NCBI GenBank assembly: GCA_013368795.1
Contig: JABFXX010000357.1
Location: 1-32,697 of the forward strand
Length of the DNA stretch: 32,697 nucleotides
Source of the DNA: Kofleriaceae bacterium
GTDB lineage: Bacteria > Myxococcota_A > Polyangia > Haliangiales > Haliangiaceae
Direction: 5' to 3'
Below the pieces are notes generated by a model, which saw only the letters and a program-made list of their open reading frames with translations, was not told the origin of the DNA and made no database searches. Positions within the stretch are counted from its first letter, which is position 1. Every line of letters begins with the position of its first letter. The translations under genes were made by a program, and so were the position numbers. Below are positions 1-7,798 of this stretch, one piece after another.

Positions 1-1
1 C

Positions 2-1105
2 GCGCAGGCGATGACGAACGCGGGCGTCATGTACGAGAAGGCGCGCCGTCCCGAGGACGCCGCCGACGTCTACATCGAGCTCGCGCAAAAGTACGCGACG
101 ACCGCGCCGGATCTCGCCGAGAAGGCCGCGTTCAACGCGGGCGTCGTCTACGAGAAGGCGATCTTTTACGACCGCGCCGCGAAGTCGTACGAGCTCGTCG
201 TCGAGAAGTTCGGCAAGGGACAGAAGGCCGCCGACGCGCTGTTCAACGCCGGCCTGCTCCGCCAGGCCCTCGGTCAGAACGATCGCGCGATCGCGCACTA
301 CAAGGAGTACGCGAAGCGATTCGCCGAGCGCAAAGACGCGGCCGACGTCGCATTCAACATCGGCGTCGTCTACCAGGAAGCAGGCCAGGAAGGCCCCGCG
401 TACCAGGCGTTCGCCGAGTACGCGCGCGTCTATCGCTCGACGGGCAAACGCATCGTCGAGGCGCACACGCGCGCCGGCCTCATGTCGCTCAAGCTCGGCC
501 AGCTCAGGCGCGCGAAGGATGACTTCGCGACCGCGCAGGCGCTGTGGAAGCGCGAGAACGGTGCGGACAAGACCGCCGGCAAGGCGTGGGCCGCGCAGGC
601 TCGCTACAACGAGGGCGAGCTGATCTTCCGCGAGTACGAGAAGGTCACGCTCGACGTGCCTCCTGCCAAGCTCGAGAAGGCGCTCAAGCAGAAGAGCAAG
701 CTGCTCGCCGATGCCGAGAAGGTGTACCTGTCCGTCGTCGACTACCAGGACCTCAAGTGGGCGACCGCCGCGCTGTATCGCGTCGCGCAGGTCTACGACG
801 GATTCGCCGAGTCGCTCGTCAACGCGTCGACGCCGAAGGGCCTCTCCGAGGACCAGGCGCAGGCGTATCGCGACGCGCTCGACGCGTACGTCGTCAACAT
901 CCAGAACAAGGCCGTCGACCTGTTCTCCGCCGGCTACACCAAGGCGATCCAGATGCAGGTCTACGACGAGTACACCGCGAAGATCCGCGAGGCGCTCGGC
1001 CGCGTGGCTCGCGACAAGTACCCGCCGGAGAACGAGTCGCGCAGCAAGGAGCGCACGGGAGATCGCCCGCCGACGCCGGAGATCATCACGGAGGTGGCGC
1101 GATGA
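2..1105 (+). CDS. TPR-repeat protein, 5' end outside window (GltD/AgmU-like, tentative)
   Basis: The visible 367 residues are the C-terminal part of a larger protein. The frame is open to the left edge and the first tetratricopeptide repeat begins before the first visible ATG (position 11), so that ATG is probably internal. Several TPR-type helical pairs follow in the first 170 residues, with the pattern A-x-N-x-G-x-x-Y-E-K...A. A lysine-rich helical tail and a charged, proline-containing C-terminus come after. TPR arrays are protein-protein scaffolds. In the Myxococcus Glt (gliding) and Nfs (spore coat) complexes, GltD/NfsD is a periplasmic TPR-type protein encoded just before the lipoprotein GltE/NfsE, and this order is seen here. 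The stop codon overlaps the next start as ATGA, suggesting translational coupling. The TPR call is firm. The GltD assignment is inferred from context. Confidence 0.75.
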   Translation, partial: AQAMTNAGVMYEKARRPEDAADVYIELAQKYATTAPDLAEKAAFNAGVVYEKAIFYDRAAKSYELVVEKFGKGQKAADALFNAGLLRQALGQNDRAIAHYKEYAKRFAERKDAADVAFNIGVVYQEAGQEGPAYQAFAEYARVYRSTGKRIVEAHTRAGLMSLKLGQLRRAKDDFATAQALWKRENGADKTAGKAWAAQARYNEGELIFREYEKVTLDVPPAKLEKALKQKSKLLADAEKVYLSVVDYQDLKWATAALYRVAQVYDGFAESLVNASTPKGLSEDQAQAYRDALDAYVVNIQNKAVDLFSAGYTKAIQMQVYDEYTAKIREALGRVARDKYPPENESRSKERTGDRPPTPEIITEVAR

Positions 1106-2229
1106 GGAAGGCACTCGTGCTCGCGTGCATCTTCGCCGCCGCGTGCGGCGCATCGGGCAAGCGCTCGGTCAAGGGCGGCGGTCGCCGCGTCGTCGAGCAC
1201 CGCGATCCGATCAAGCCGGCCGCCGCGAAGGAGTTCGAAGCGGCGATGCGCGCCGTGCGCCTCGGTGGCCCCGAATCGAACGAGACCGCGCGCGCCCGCC
1301 TCCGCGCCGCGCTCAAGATCGACGGCTCGATCTGGGAAGCCTGGTACGACCTCGGCGTCATCGCGTGGAAGGAAGGCGAAGACGAGGAGGCGATCGACGA
1401 CTTCGGCAAGGCGCTGTCGCAGAACCCCGGCCACACGCCGAGCCTGCTCGCGCGCGCCGAGGCGAACCGCCGCGCCGGCAAGAAGAAGGACGCGCGCAGC
1501 GACTACCAGAACGCGATCAAGAACATGGAGGAGGACGATCCGAACCGGCGCGATGGCGCCGCTCGCCTCGCCTCGCTGCTCCGCGACTCCGGCGACTACG
1601 AGGATGCGGTCGAGGTCCTGCGCGAGACCGTTCGCGTATCGGGCACCAACGCGCGCATCTACACCGAGCTCGGCCAGATCTACATCGCGCAGAAGCGACT
1701 CGAGCTCGCGCAGCTCGTCCTCGCAAAAGCGGTCGAGCTCGACGCCAAGGATCCCGCCGTCTACAACGCGCTCGCGCTGCTCGCGCAGAAGCAGGGCAAG
1801 TCGCAGGAGGCGTTCGAGCGCTTCGATCAGGCGGTCGCCCTCGATGCCACCTACATCGACGCCCGGTTCAACAAGGCGAGCGTGCTCCTCGACGCCGGCG
1901 ACTACGCGCGAGCCAAGGTCGAGCTCGCCGCGATCGTCGAAAAGAGGCCGGATGACTACGCGGCCCAGGTCTCGCTCGGGGTCGCGCATCGTGGGATGAA
2001 GGAGCTGCCCGAGGCCAAGAAGGTGTGGGAACGCGTGATCAAGAACGCCCCCAAGCGGTCGACGGCCCGCGCTGACGCGATCTGGAACCTCGCGATCCTC
2101 AAGATCGACTTCCTGGAAGACCCGGCCGGCGGCAAGGCGGAGCTGGAGCGCTACATGCAGGAAGCCCCGTCGAACCACGCGAAACGGCAGGACGTCACAA
2201 ACAAGTGCATGGAGGTCAAATGCCGTTGA
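1102..2229 (+). CDS. TPR outer-membrane lipoprotein (GltE/AglT-like)
   Basis: This 375-residue lipoprotein starts at the ATG overlapping the previous stop, with a strong GGAGGTG ribosome site 6 nt upstream. The signal peptide ends in a lipobox (FAAAC, Cys15). The +2 residue is Gly, not Asp, so outer-membrane sorting is expected. Residues 50-370 are consecutive TPR units, for example [37 protein letters not shown] and [18 protein letters not shown]. In Myxococcus, AglT/GltE is a TPR lipoprotein of the gliding complex located directly upstream of gltF-gltG, and the same order appears here. Its likely role is an outer-membrane-anchored scaffold linking periplasmic and outer-membrane parts of the machine. 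Family membership by TPR and lipobox is clear. Orthology to GltE rather than NfsE or another paralogue is not settled. Confidence 0.75.
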   Translation: MRKALVLACIFAAACGASGKRSVKGGGRRVVEHRDPIKPAAAKEFEAAMRAVRLGGPESNETARARLRAALKIDGSIWEAWYDLGVIAWKEGEDEEAIDDFGKALSQNPGHTPSLLARAEANRRAGKKKDARSDYQNAIKNMEEDDPNRRDGAARLASLLRDSGDYEDAVEVLRETVRVSGTNARIYTELGQIYIAQKRLELAQLVLAKAVELDAKDPAVYNALALLAQKQGKSQEAFERFDQAVALDATYIDARFNKASVLLDAGDYARAKVELAAIVEKRPDDYAAQVSLGVAHRGMKELPEAKKVWERVIKNAPKRSTARADAIWNLAILKIDFLEDPAGGKAELERYMQEAPSNHAKRQDVTNKCMEVKCR

Positions 2230-2555
2230 GGCATCCCGCCCCCTCTAGGGGGCTATTGGCCACGATCTTCGTGTGCGCGCTGGTAGTACCCGCAGCCGCA
2301 CAGCCCAAGCAGAAGCTCGCGAACGACAAGGCTCCCGCTCCCGTCGAGGCGAAGGAGAAGGATGGCGCGAAGACGGACAAGAAGGAGAAGGTGAAGAACT
2401 TCGACTTCAACGCGCTCGACCTCAACGGCCGGATGCGGACGCCGCAGCTGCTGTACTTCCTCGAGCGCGCGAACGAGGAGCTCGAGCGCGCGAGCCTCGA
2501 GAAGCGCTCGTTCATTCCGCACATGGTGCGGTCGGTGGAGGAAGAGCAGCTGTGA
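2220..2555 (+). CDS. small secreted protein of the Glt/Nfs-like operon (GltF position)
   Basis: This is a 111-residue protein. I chose the ATG at 2220 because GGAGG lies at 2211-2215 with ideal spacing. An in-frame GTG at 2205 has no such site. The start overlaps the previous stop by 10 nt. A Sec-type signal peptide (hydrophobic core [12 protein letters not shown], then PAAAQ) is followed by a lysine-rich linker. The C-terminal part, around residues 58-111, carries the motif [15 protein letters not shown] and a helical, acidic end. Short proteins with an F-D-F-x-A-L-D-x-x-G motif followed by a proline occur in myxobacterial adventurous-motility loci (recalled, not searched). The position between GltE-like and GltG-like genes matches gltF. 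It is predicted periplasmic, with no known enzymatic role. Confidence 0.65.
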   Translation: MPLRHPAPSRGLLATIFVCALVVPAAAQPKQKLANDKAPAPVEAKEKDGAKTDKKEKVKNFDFNALDLNGRMRTPQLLYFLERANEELERASLEKRSFIPHMVRSVEEEQL

Positions 2556-4147
2556 CGACCGTTGCCCTCCGCACGTCGCTGATCTGGCACGACGAGGTCA
2601 TGGAGGACCTCGTCGCCCACAAGCCGATGAAGATCACCGTCGGCAACACGGGCACGCCAACCTTCGTGGTGCCGAACGTCGGCCTGCCGAAGGACTTCGC
2701 GATCGTGCGGCCGGGCAATCGTGGCTACCTGCTGACGCTCGGCGAGCGGATGCGGGGAACGATCTGCATCGACGGCGAGCAGAAGGACGTCGAGGAGCTC
2801 GTCCGCAATACCAACGCCGGCGGCTTCTCCGCGACACCGATCAGCGGCAAGGACTGGGGCGTCATCGACCTCGACGAGTCGGGCGACTACAAGGTCTTCT
2901 TCCAGTTCGTCCCCGTCGAGGATCACCAGCCGTTCTTCTCCAAGCCCGTGCTGCTCGCCGGGTTCGGCGGCTACTTCCTGTCGATGCTGGTGCTCGGAAT
3001 CATCTTCTGGGCGACCGGCATCAGGAACGACTACGAGATCGCCGGCTCGCCCTTCCTCGGCGACATCGCCGAGTGTCTGTTCCGCGGCTGGGGCATCTCG
3101 ACCGCAGCGCTCGGCGTCTCTGGCGTCGGCTTCGCGCTGTTCAAGAGCGACCCCGACAACCAGGCATCGTTCGGCTTCTCGATCCTGATGCACGCCGCGC
3201 TGCTGTTCATGACCTATCAGCTCTACGACGGAAACAATCCGTTCGAGTGGCCGGGGCCGCGCGCGCTGACCGGCAACTATCTCGTCACCCGCCTCGAGAC
3301 CGAGGAGCCCGAGCCGCCCAAGCCCGTGCTCGCGACCGTGTCGTCGAAGCAGGACTCGGGCGCGGCGGCACCGAAGTCGCCGGAGAAGCCGAAGAACACC
3401 GCGACGAAGAACCCCGAGGGCGCCGCCGGTGGCAAGGGCGAGGTCGAACGCGCGCGCGATCCGAACGCGAAGGACACGCCGCCTGCCCCGCCGCGCGTCG
3501 CGCTGTTCGAGGACAAGAACCGCAAGGTCCTCGACAACATCATCGATCGCAATCTCTCGACGAGCTTGTCGAAGTTCTCCGGCATCAAGGGCGACGAGGT
3601 GAAGCGCGGCGACCTCGGCTTCGGTCCCGGCACGGGCACCGGCGTCGGCGCGGGTCACGGCACCGGCACGACGCGCGGCAGCAAGGGCACCGGCACGGGC
3701 GGCGGCGGCAACGCCGAGGGCGATTTCGTCTCGAACAAGGGCAAGATCGACATGGGCAAGGATCGCCCGGGCGGTGGCACGTGCGCGAAGCCGCCGTGCG
3801 GCACCTCGCCGAAGGAAGTGAAGGTCACGCTCGCCGAGCCCGAGGGTGACTTCGGCGGCCTCACCGCCGAGGAGATCAACCGCGTCGTGAAGTCGCGCGC
3901 CGGCGTGTTCCGCGCCTGCTACCAGGGCGAGCTCAATCGCAGCCCCGGTATCGGCGGCAAGCTGATCGTTCACTTCTCGATCGGCGGCGACGGCATCGTG
4001 AAGAACGCGAAGACCGCGGGTGGCTCGTCGCTGCGCAACGCCGCCGTCGAGCAGTGCGTGACGTCAAACATCATGCGCCTGAAGTTCCCCGCCAAGGGCG
4101 GCATCGCGAACGTCAACTATCCATTCCTCTTCCAGCCTGGAGGGTGA
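2552..4147 (+). CDS. inner-membrane AgmX/PglI C-terminal domain protein (GltG-like)
   Basis: This is a 531-residue protein starting at GTG 2552, which overlaps the previous stop (GTGA) and has GGAGGAAG upstream. The frame is open further 5', but that stretch is a shadow of the preceding gene. Residues 1-130 form a cytoplasmic beta-rich domain that may be a degenerate FHA fold (MKITVGN...). Hydrophobic segments lie near 133-156, 182-198 and 207-224. A Pro/Lys-rich linker and a Gly-Thr-rich stretch (358-386) lead to the C-terminal AgmX/PglI domain at about 436-531 ([43 protein letters not shown]). This TonB-like domain is typical of GltG/GltJ/NfsG, which connect an inner-membrane motor to the periplasmic machine. 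No TolQ/TolR-type motor genes are visible here, so a motor would have to be encoded elsewhere. Confidence 0.8.
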   Translation: MTTVALRTSLIWHDEVMEDLVAHKPMKITVGNTGTPTFVVPNVGLPKDFAIVRPGNRGYLLTLGERMRGTICIDGEQKDVEELVRNTNAGGFSATPISGKDWGVIDLDESGDYKVFFQFVPVEDHQPFFSKPVLLAGFGGYFLSMLVLGIIFWATGIRNDYEIAGSPFLGDIAECLFRGWGISTAALGVSGVGFALFKSDPDNQASFGFSILMHAALLFMTYQLYDGNNPFEWPGPRALTGNYLVTRLETEEPEPPKPVLATVSSKQDSGAAAPKSPEKPKNTATKNPEGAAGGKGEVERARDPNAKDTPPAPPRVALFEDKNRKVLDNIIDRNLSTSLSKFSGIKGDEVKRGDLGFGPGTGTGVGAGHGTGTTRGSKGTGTGGGGNAEGDFVSNKGKIDMGKDRPGGGTCAKPPCGTSPKEVKVTLAEPEGDFGGLTAEEINRVVKSRAGVFRACYQGELNRSPGIGGKLIVHFSIGGDGIVKNAKTAGGSSLRNAAVEQCVTSNIMRLKFPAKGGIANVNYPFLFQPGG

Positions 4148-4149
4148 TC

Positions 4150-4995
4150 ATGCGTACGCTCGTCATCTCTGCTCTCGGTGCCGGCACGCTCGTCGCGTGC
4201 ACGAACGAGCCGCAGTACGTGCCGTGCGCGCCGATGGGCGCCGCGATGAACGACAAGTGCACCATCGAAGCCGATGCGATGACGATGGAGCCCGACAACG
4301 TCGCGAGCCTGCACGTCCCGGTCAAGCCGGACGCGATGTGGCGCGCGCGCGACCGCGAGAAGCGCGAGGAGATCCAGATGCGCGTCGATCCGGCGGTCGT
4401 CGTGCCGGTGTATCGCCTCGAGCACTACGACCTCTCCGTCGAGTGGCGCGTCACCAACCTCGAGGACTCGCCCGGCCAGTTCCGCATCGACCTCAACGGT
4501 GCGAACGAGGAGTTCACCTACGATCCTCTCGCGCTGATGCCGGCCGACGAGGAGGATCCACCTGCCCCGCCGCTCGCGGGCAACATCCCGATCGACATCG
4601 GCCCGAACGGCACCGTCGAGGGCGTGTTCCGCGAGGACCAGCTGCTCGAGGCCGCGATCGATCTCGACCAGATCACGCGCGGCAACGTCCATCCGTTCGC
4701 GGCGACGCTGACCGTCAGCAAGAACGCCGACAGCTTCCAGCCGCTGACGATGCGCGAGATCGATCCGGTGACCGGCGACACGATTCCGGGCACGCCGACG
4801 GGCCCCGCGATCCCGCGCGAGGCATTCCGCCAGCTCGTCCGCGTCGACATGAAGTTCCGCCCCGATCGCCACATGCAGCTCGAGTTCGAGCTCCGCGTGC
4901 GGGAGCACACCGAGGTCATCCACGAGAAGGGCCTCAACGCACCGGCCGGCGAGCTCAACCTGCTCGATCCCGCCATCTACGCGGGCGTGCTCTAG
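4150..4995 (+). CDS. lipoprotein of the Glt/Nfs-like operon
   Basis: This 281-residue protein starts at ATG 4150, two bases after the previous stop, with GGAGGG just upstream. The frame is open further 5' but only over the preceding gene. The lipobox is LVAC (Cys17), followed by Thr, so outer-membrane sorting is predicted. The mature part is rich in beta-strand patterns ([52 protein letters not shown]) with an acidic proline loop near residues 133-142. I recognise no catalytic motif. Position suggests an outer-membrane lipoprotein partner of the barrel encoded next, comparable to GltK/GltC-type components, but this is inference from neighbourhood only. Confidence 0.7.
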   Translation: MRTLVISALGAGTLVACTNEPQYVPCAPMGAAMNDKCTIEADAMTMEPDNVASLHVPVKPDAMWRARDREKREEIQMRVDPAVVVPVYRLEHYDLSVEWRVTNLEDSPGQFRIDLNGANEEFTYDPLALMPADEEDPPAPPLAGNIPIDIGPNGTVEGVFREDQLLEAAIDLDQITRGNVHPFAATLTVSKNADSFQPLTMREIDPVTGDTIPGTPTGPAIPREAFRQLVRVDMKFRPDRHMQLEFELRVREHTEVIHEKGLNAPAGELNLLDPAIYAGVL

Positions 4996-5052
4996 CGATC
5001 GGCAGCGCCGCTCGTCGCGCGCCAGAGGCAATTGCACTACGATGGTTCTCAG

Positions 5053-5631
5053 ATGAAGGGGTGCAGCGCGTTCCGCGTGCCGCTCGTCCTCGCCGGCCTG
5101 GCGCTCGGCGGCTCTGCCGAGGCGCGTCCCGCATCGACGGGCTTCTACGCCGAGGGTGGCCTCGGTGCGGTCGCGTTCCTGCCGCCGGACTCGGGCGACG
5201 CGGCCGTCGGCCCGGCGATGCAGATCCGCGTCGGCCGCGATCTGTTCTCGTTCCTGTCGCTCGGCCTCTTCGTCGCGGCCTCGAGCCACGAGGCGACGGT
5301 CCCGGCTCCGCCGAGCGGCGAATGGTTCCAGCTCTACCGCGGCGGTGGCGACCTTCGCCTCGGCGGCCGCGTCAACGCGGTCGCGTTCTTCCTCGAGGGT
5401 GGCGTCGGCGCGTCGATGATCTCGACGAACGTGCTCGAGAAGACGATGACGCTCGATCCCGGCGAGAAGTTCTCGATCGAGTTCCGCGGCGGCGGTGGCT
5501 TCGAGTACCAGCTCGAGAATCGCCACTACGCGTTCGGCGTCGCCGTCGACGCGTTCATGGTCCCGCAGTTCTCCGCGCTGAAGGCGCTCGATACGCGGCT
5601 CTACCTCCGCTACACGTACGGCGGCGGCTAG
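5053..5631 (+). CDS. small outer-membrane beta-barrel protein
   Basis: This 192-residue protein has a Sec signal peptide (core VPLVLAGLALGGSAEA). The ATG at 5053 gives a normal signal peptide, and an in-frame TTG at 5032 is a less likely start. The mature part shows alternating glycine/aromatic strands (GFYAEGGLGAVAFL, GGFEYQLENRHYAFGVAVDAFM, TRLYLRYTYGGG), the usual look of a small 8-stranded outer-membrane barrel. The last strand ends in Tyr-Gly-Gly-Gly rather than a terminal Phe. It follows the lipoprotein gene by 57 nt and is probably the outer-membrane component of the operon. Assignment to GltA, GltB or GltH cannot be made by eye. Confidence 0.7.
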   Translation: MKGCSAFRVPLVLAGLALGGSAEARPASTGFYAEGGLGAVAFLPPDSGDAAVGPAMQIRVGRDLFSFLSLGLFVAASSHEATVPAPPSGEWFQLYRGGGDLRLGGRVNAVAFFLEGGVGASMISTNVLEKTMTLDPGEKFSIEFRGGGGFEYQLENRHYAFGVAVDAFMVPQFSALKALDTRLYLRYTYGGG

Positions 5632-5632
5632 C

Positions 5633-6604
5633 ATGTACCACCGCGCGGCGGTCGGCCGAGCGTGGTGGCGCTCGCTGCTCGAGATCGTCCTCGCCGGCGT
5701 GTTCTGGTTCGTCGGCGGTGCGGTCCTCGTCGCCGGCACGCTCGCGATCGCGGGGACGAAGAAGCTCGAGAATCTCGACAACACGTCGATGCTGTTCGTC
5801 GCACTCGCGATGATGGCCGGGCTCGTCCCGTCGACGATGCTCGCGGCGTGGGTCGTCGGCAAGAAGCCGGGTCTGCTGTCGTCGGTTGCCGGCAAGATCC
5901 GCAAGCGCTGGCTCGCGCGCTGCTTCGTGATCGCGCTCGCGGTCAACGTCGCGTGGATCGTCGTGTTCGCCATCGTCAACGTCGCGCTCGGCGACCATCA
6001 CGCGGAGAGCACCAAGGCAGCAGCATCGCCGGACGGCGGCGGTCTCGGGCCGACCCTCGCCGTCGTGCTGGTGATCGTGCCGATCCAGTCCGCGGGCGAG
6101 GAGTACTTCTTCCGCGGCACGCTGATCCAGTTCGTCGGGCGGTTCGCGAAGCCGTGGCAGGTCGGCGCGGTGATCAGCGCGCTCGCGTTCACCGCCGTGC
6201 ATGGTGCGCCGTCGACGGCGAGCATCACGCTGTTCGCGATGGGCGCGGTGTTCGCATGGCTGACCGTGCGCACCGGCGGGCTCGAGGCCGCGATCGCGCA
6301 GCACGCGACGAACAACGTGCTCGTGTTCTCGCTGATGGCGCTGTCGGGCGGCAGCGACAGCATCGATACGAAGCACCTGAACGAAGGTGTCACGTGGGGC
6401 GCCGTCGCGAGCCAGACCGTGGCGCTCGCGGTCTACGCGTACTTCATCGTGCGCAGCTACAAGCGCAAGCTACCGCAGGGTCCGCTTGCCGCGGCCGATC
6501 AGGTCCAGCAGCACGCGCCGGAACGGAGCGCTGGCGTCGAGCATGCCGATCACGGCGGCGACGCCCAGGCGCTGGCGCCAGAGCAGCAGGAGCCGCGCGG
6601 GTAG
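5633..6604 (+). CDS. CPBP-family intramembrane metalloprotease (Abi/CAAX-type)
   Basis: This 323-residue polytopic membrane protein begins one base after the stop of the barrel gene. It carries the CPBP signature: EEYFFR (Glu156, Glu157, Arg161), FTAVH (His190) and HATNN (His224, Asn228), the residues that bind metal and form the active site in Rce1-like proteases. About seven to eight hydrophobic segments surround them. Family members cleave prenylated proteins, mature peptides or act as bacteriocin self-immunity factors. The substrate here is unknown. The last 45 residues (from about position 279) are hydrophilic and are encoded over the 3' end of the convergent kinase gene, a 135-bp antisense overlap. 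The conserved core ends before this tail, so the tail may be non-essential. Confidence 0.85.
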   Translation: MYHRAAVGRAWWRSLLEIVLAGVFWFVGGAVLVAGTLAIAGTKKLENLDNTSMLFVALAMMAGLVPSTMLAAWVVGKKPGLLSSVAGKIRKRWLARCFVIALAVNVAWIVVFAIVNVALGDHHAESTKAAASPDGGGLGPTLAVVLVIVPIQSAGEEYFFRGTLIQFVGRFAKPWQVGAVISALAFTAVHGAPSTASITLFAMGAVFAWLTVRTGGLEAAIAQHATNNVLVFSLMALSGGSDSIDTKHLNEGVTWGAVASQTVALAVYAYFIVRSYKRKLPQGPLAAADQVQQHAPERSAGVEHADHGGDAQALAPEQQEPRG

Positions 6605-7798
6605 ATGCATGCCGCCGGCCGCGAGCACGCGGCCCGTGGTCTCGGCAAAGTCGCCGGCGTAGGCCGCGTTCCAGTGGAAGTTGCCGTGCGTGACGAGCGG
6701 CGCCGCGAGCGCGCGCTCCCACTCGCGGTGCGCGATCGTCGCGAGCGAGTCGGTGCGGCGCAGGAGGCCCGAGCGACCGAGCGCCATGCGAAACCGCTCG
6801 GCGGCGGACTCGCTGTCGTCGTCGAGCAGCCCCCACCAGACCGCGAGATCGCGGTCGCGGACCTCGTCGGGGATCGCGAGCGCGCAGCCGAAGTCGAGGC
6901 AGTGGACGAGCACGTGACCATCGGCCTCCTCCTCGACGAGGAAGTTGCCGGGATTCGGATCGGCGTTGAGCAGGCCATGCGCGAGCGGGCTGCCCCACGC
7001 GAACTTGTAGATTGCTGCCGCGGCCTGCGCGCGCGCGTCGGGTGCGCCGCCGGACGCGACGTCGACGACGGTCTTGCCCTTCGCGCGGGTCATCGTGAGC
7101 ACGTGCGCCGACGACAGCTCCTCGATGACGCGAGGGATCCGGATCGCCTTGTCGCCGTCCCATGCCTTCGCGAACTTCATCTGGTTCGCGGCTTCGGCCT
7201 GGTAGTCGAGCTCGCCGCGGACCGCCTCGCCGAGCGCGACGAGCGCCTCGTCCTCGAGCGAGCGACCGATCTCGGCGCCCGCGAGCTTGCGCACGAAGCT
7301 GCCGTCGTCGAGGTCAGCGCGCAGCGCGTCGGCGACGCCGGGATACTGGACCTTGACGACGACATCGGTACCGTCGTGCAGCTTGGCCGCGTGCACCTGG
7401 CCCAGCGATGCGGAGGCGAGCGGCGAGGCCTCCCACGCCGCGAACAGCGCGTGCGGCGGCTTGCCGAGATCCTGCTCGATCACGCTCGCGATCGCACCGG
7501 CCGACACGCTCGGCGCCTTGTCCCATAGCCCGCCGAGCACCGTGCGCGCGTTCTGGCTCGCACCGCGGCCACGGCCGAGCGACGCGCCCGGATCGTACGC
7601 CGCGAGCTGCGCGACCTTCGCGAGCCCGCCCTTGAGCCGCCCGGCCTGCGCGGCGAGCGCGCGTGCGGCCTCCTCGTCGACGACGTGGTCGTCCTCGTCG
7701 GAGCCCGTCGGGTCAGTCGTCAGGACCTGCTTGGCGCGCGCCCACAGCTTCGCGAAGCCAACCTTGCGCTCGGCCCACTTGCGGTCATCGGTGCTCAT
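6470..7798 (-). CDS. ABC1/AarF/UbiB-family atypical kinase
   Basis: This is a 442-residue protein. Visible motifs in order are a K-x-G-Q-like element in the variant form KVAQ (61-64), the alanine-rich nucleotide loop PLASASLGQVH (126-136), the catalytic Lys149 (VVVKVQYPG), ELDYQAEAAN (196-205), ADPNPGN (279-285) and LDFG (301-304). UbiB/COQ8 proteins are ATP-binding kinase-like proteins that support ubiquinone and other isoprenoid lipid metabolism. This one resembles the ADCK/COQ8-type core without the C-terminal membrane anchor of proteobacterial UbiB. It starts with ATG at 7798, overlapping the stop of the upstream diguanylate cyclase gene (ATGA), so translation is probably coupled. The Gly-to-Ala change in K-x-G-Q is notable because that glycine is strongly conserved in the family. 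Confidence 0.85.
   Translation of the reverse strand: MSTDDRKWAERKVGFAKLWARAKQVLTTDPTGSDEDDHVVDEEAARALAAQAGRLKGGLAKVAQLAAYDPGASLGRGRGASQNARTVLGGLWDKAPSVSAGAIASVIEQDLGKPPHALFAAWEASPLASASLGQVHAAKLHDGTDVVVKVQYPGVADALRADLDDGSFVRKLAGAEIGRSLEDEALVALGEAVRGELDYQAEAANQMKFAKAWDGDKAIRIPRVIEELSSAHVLTMTRAKGKTVVDVASGGAPDARAQAAAAIYKFAWGSPLAHGLLNADPNPGNFLVEEEADGHVLVHCLDFGCALAIPDEVRDRDLAVWWGLLDDDSESAAERFRMALGRSGLLRRTDSLATIAHREWERALAAPLVTHGNFHWNAAYAGDFAETTGRVLAAGGMHLPARLLLLWRQRLGVAAVIGMLDASAPFRRVLLDLIGRGKRTLR

Noticed and set aside
5633..6604. CPBP protease as bacteriocin immunity protein
   Set aside because: No bacteriocin precursor or exporter gene is visible nearby; only the enzyme family can be stated.
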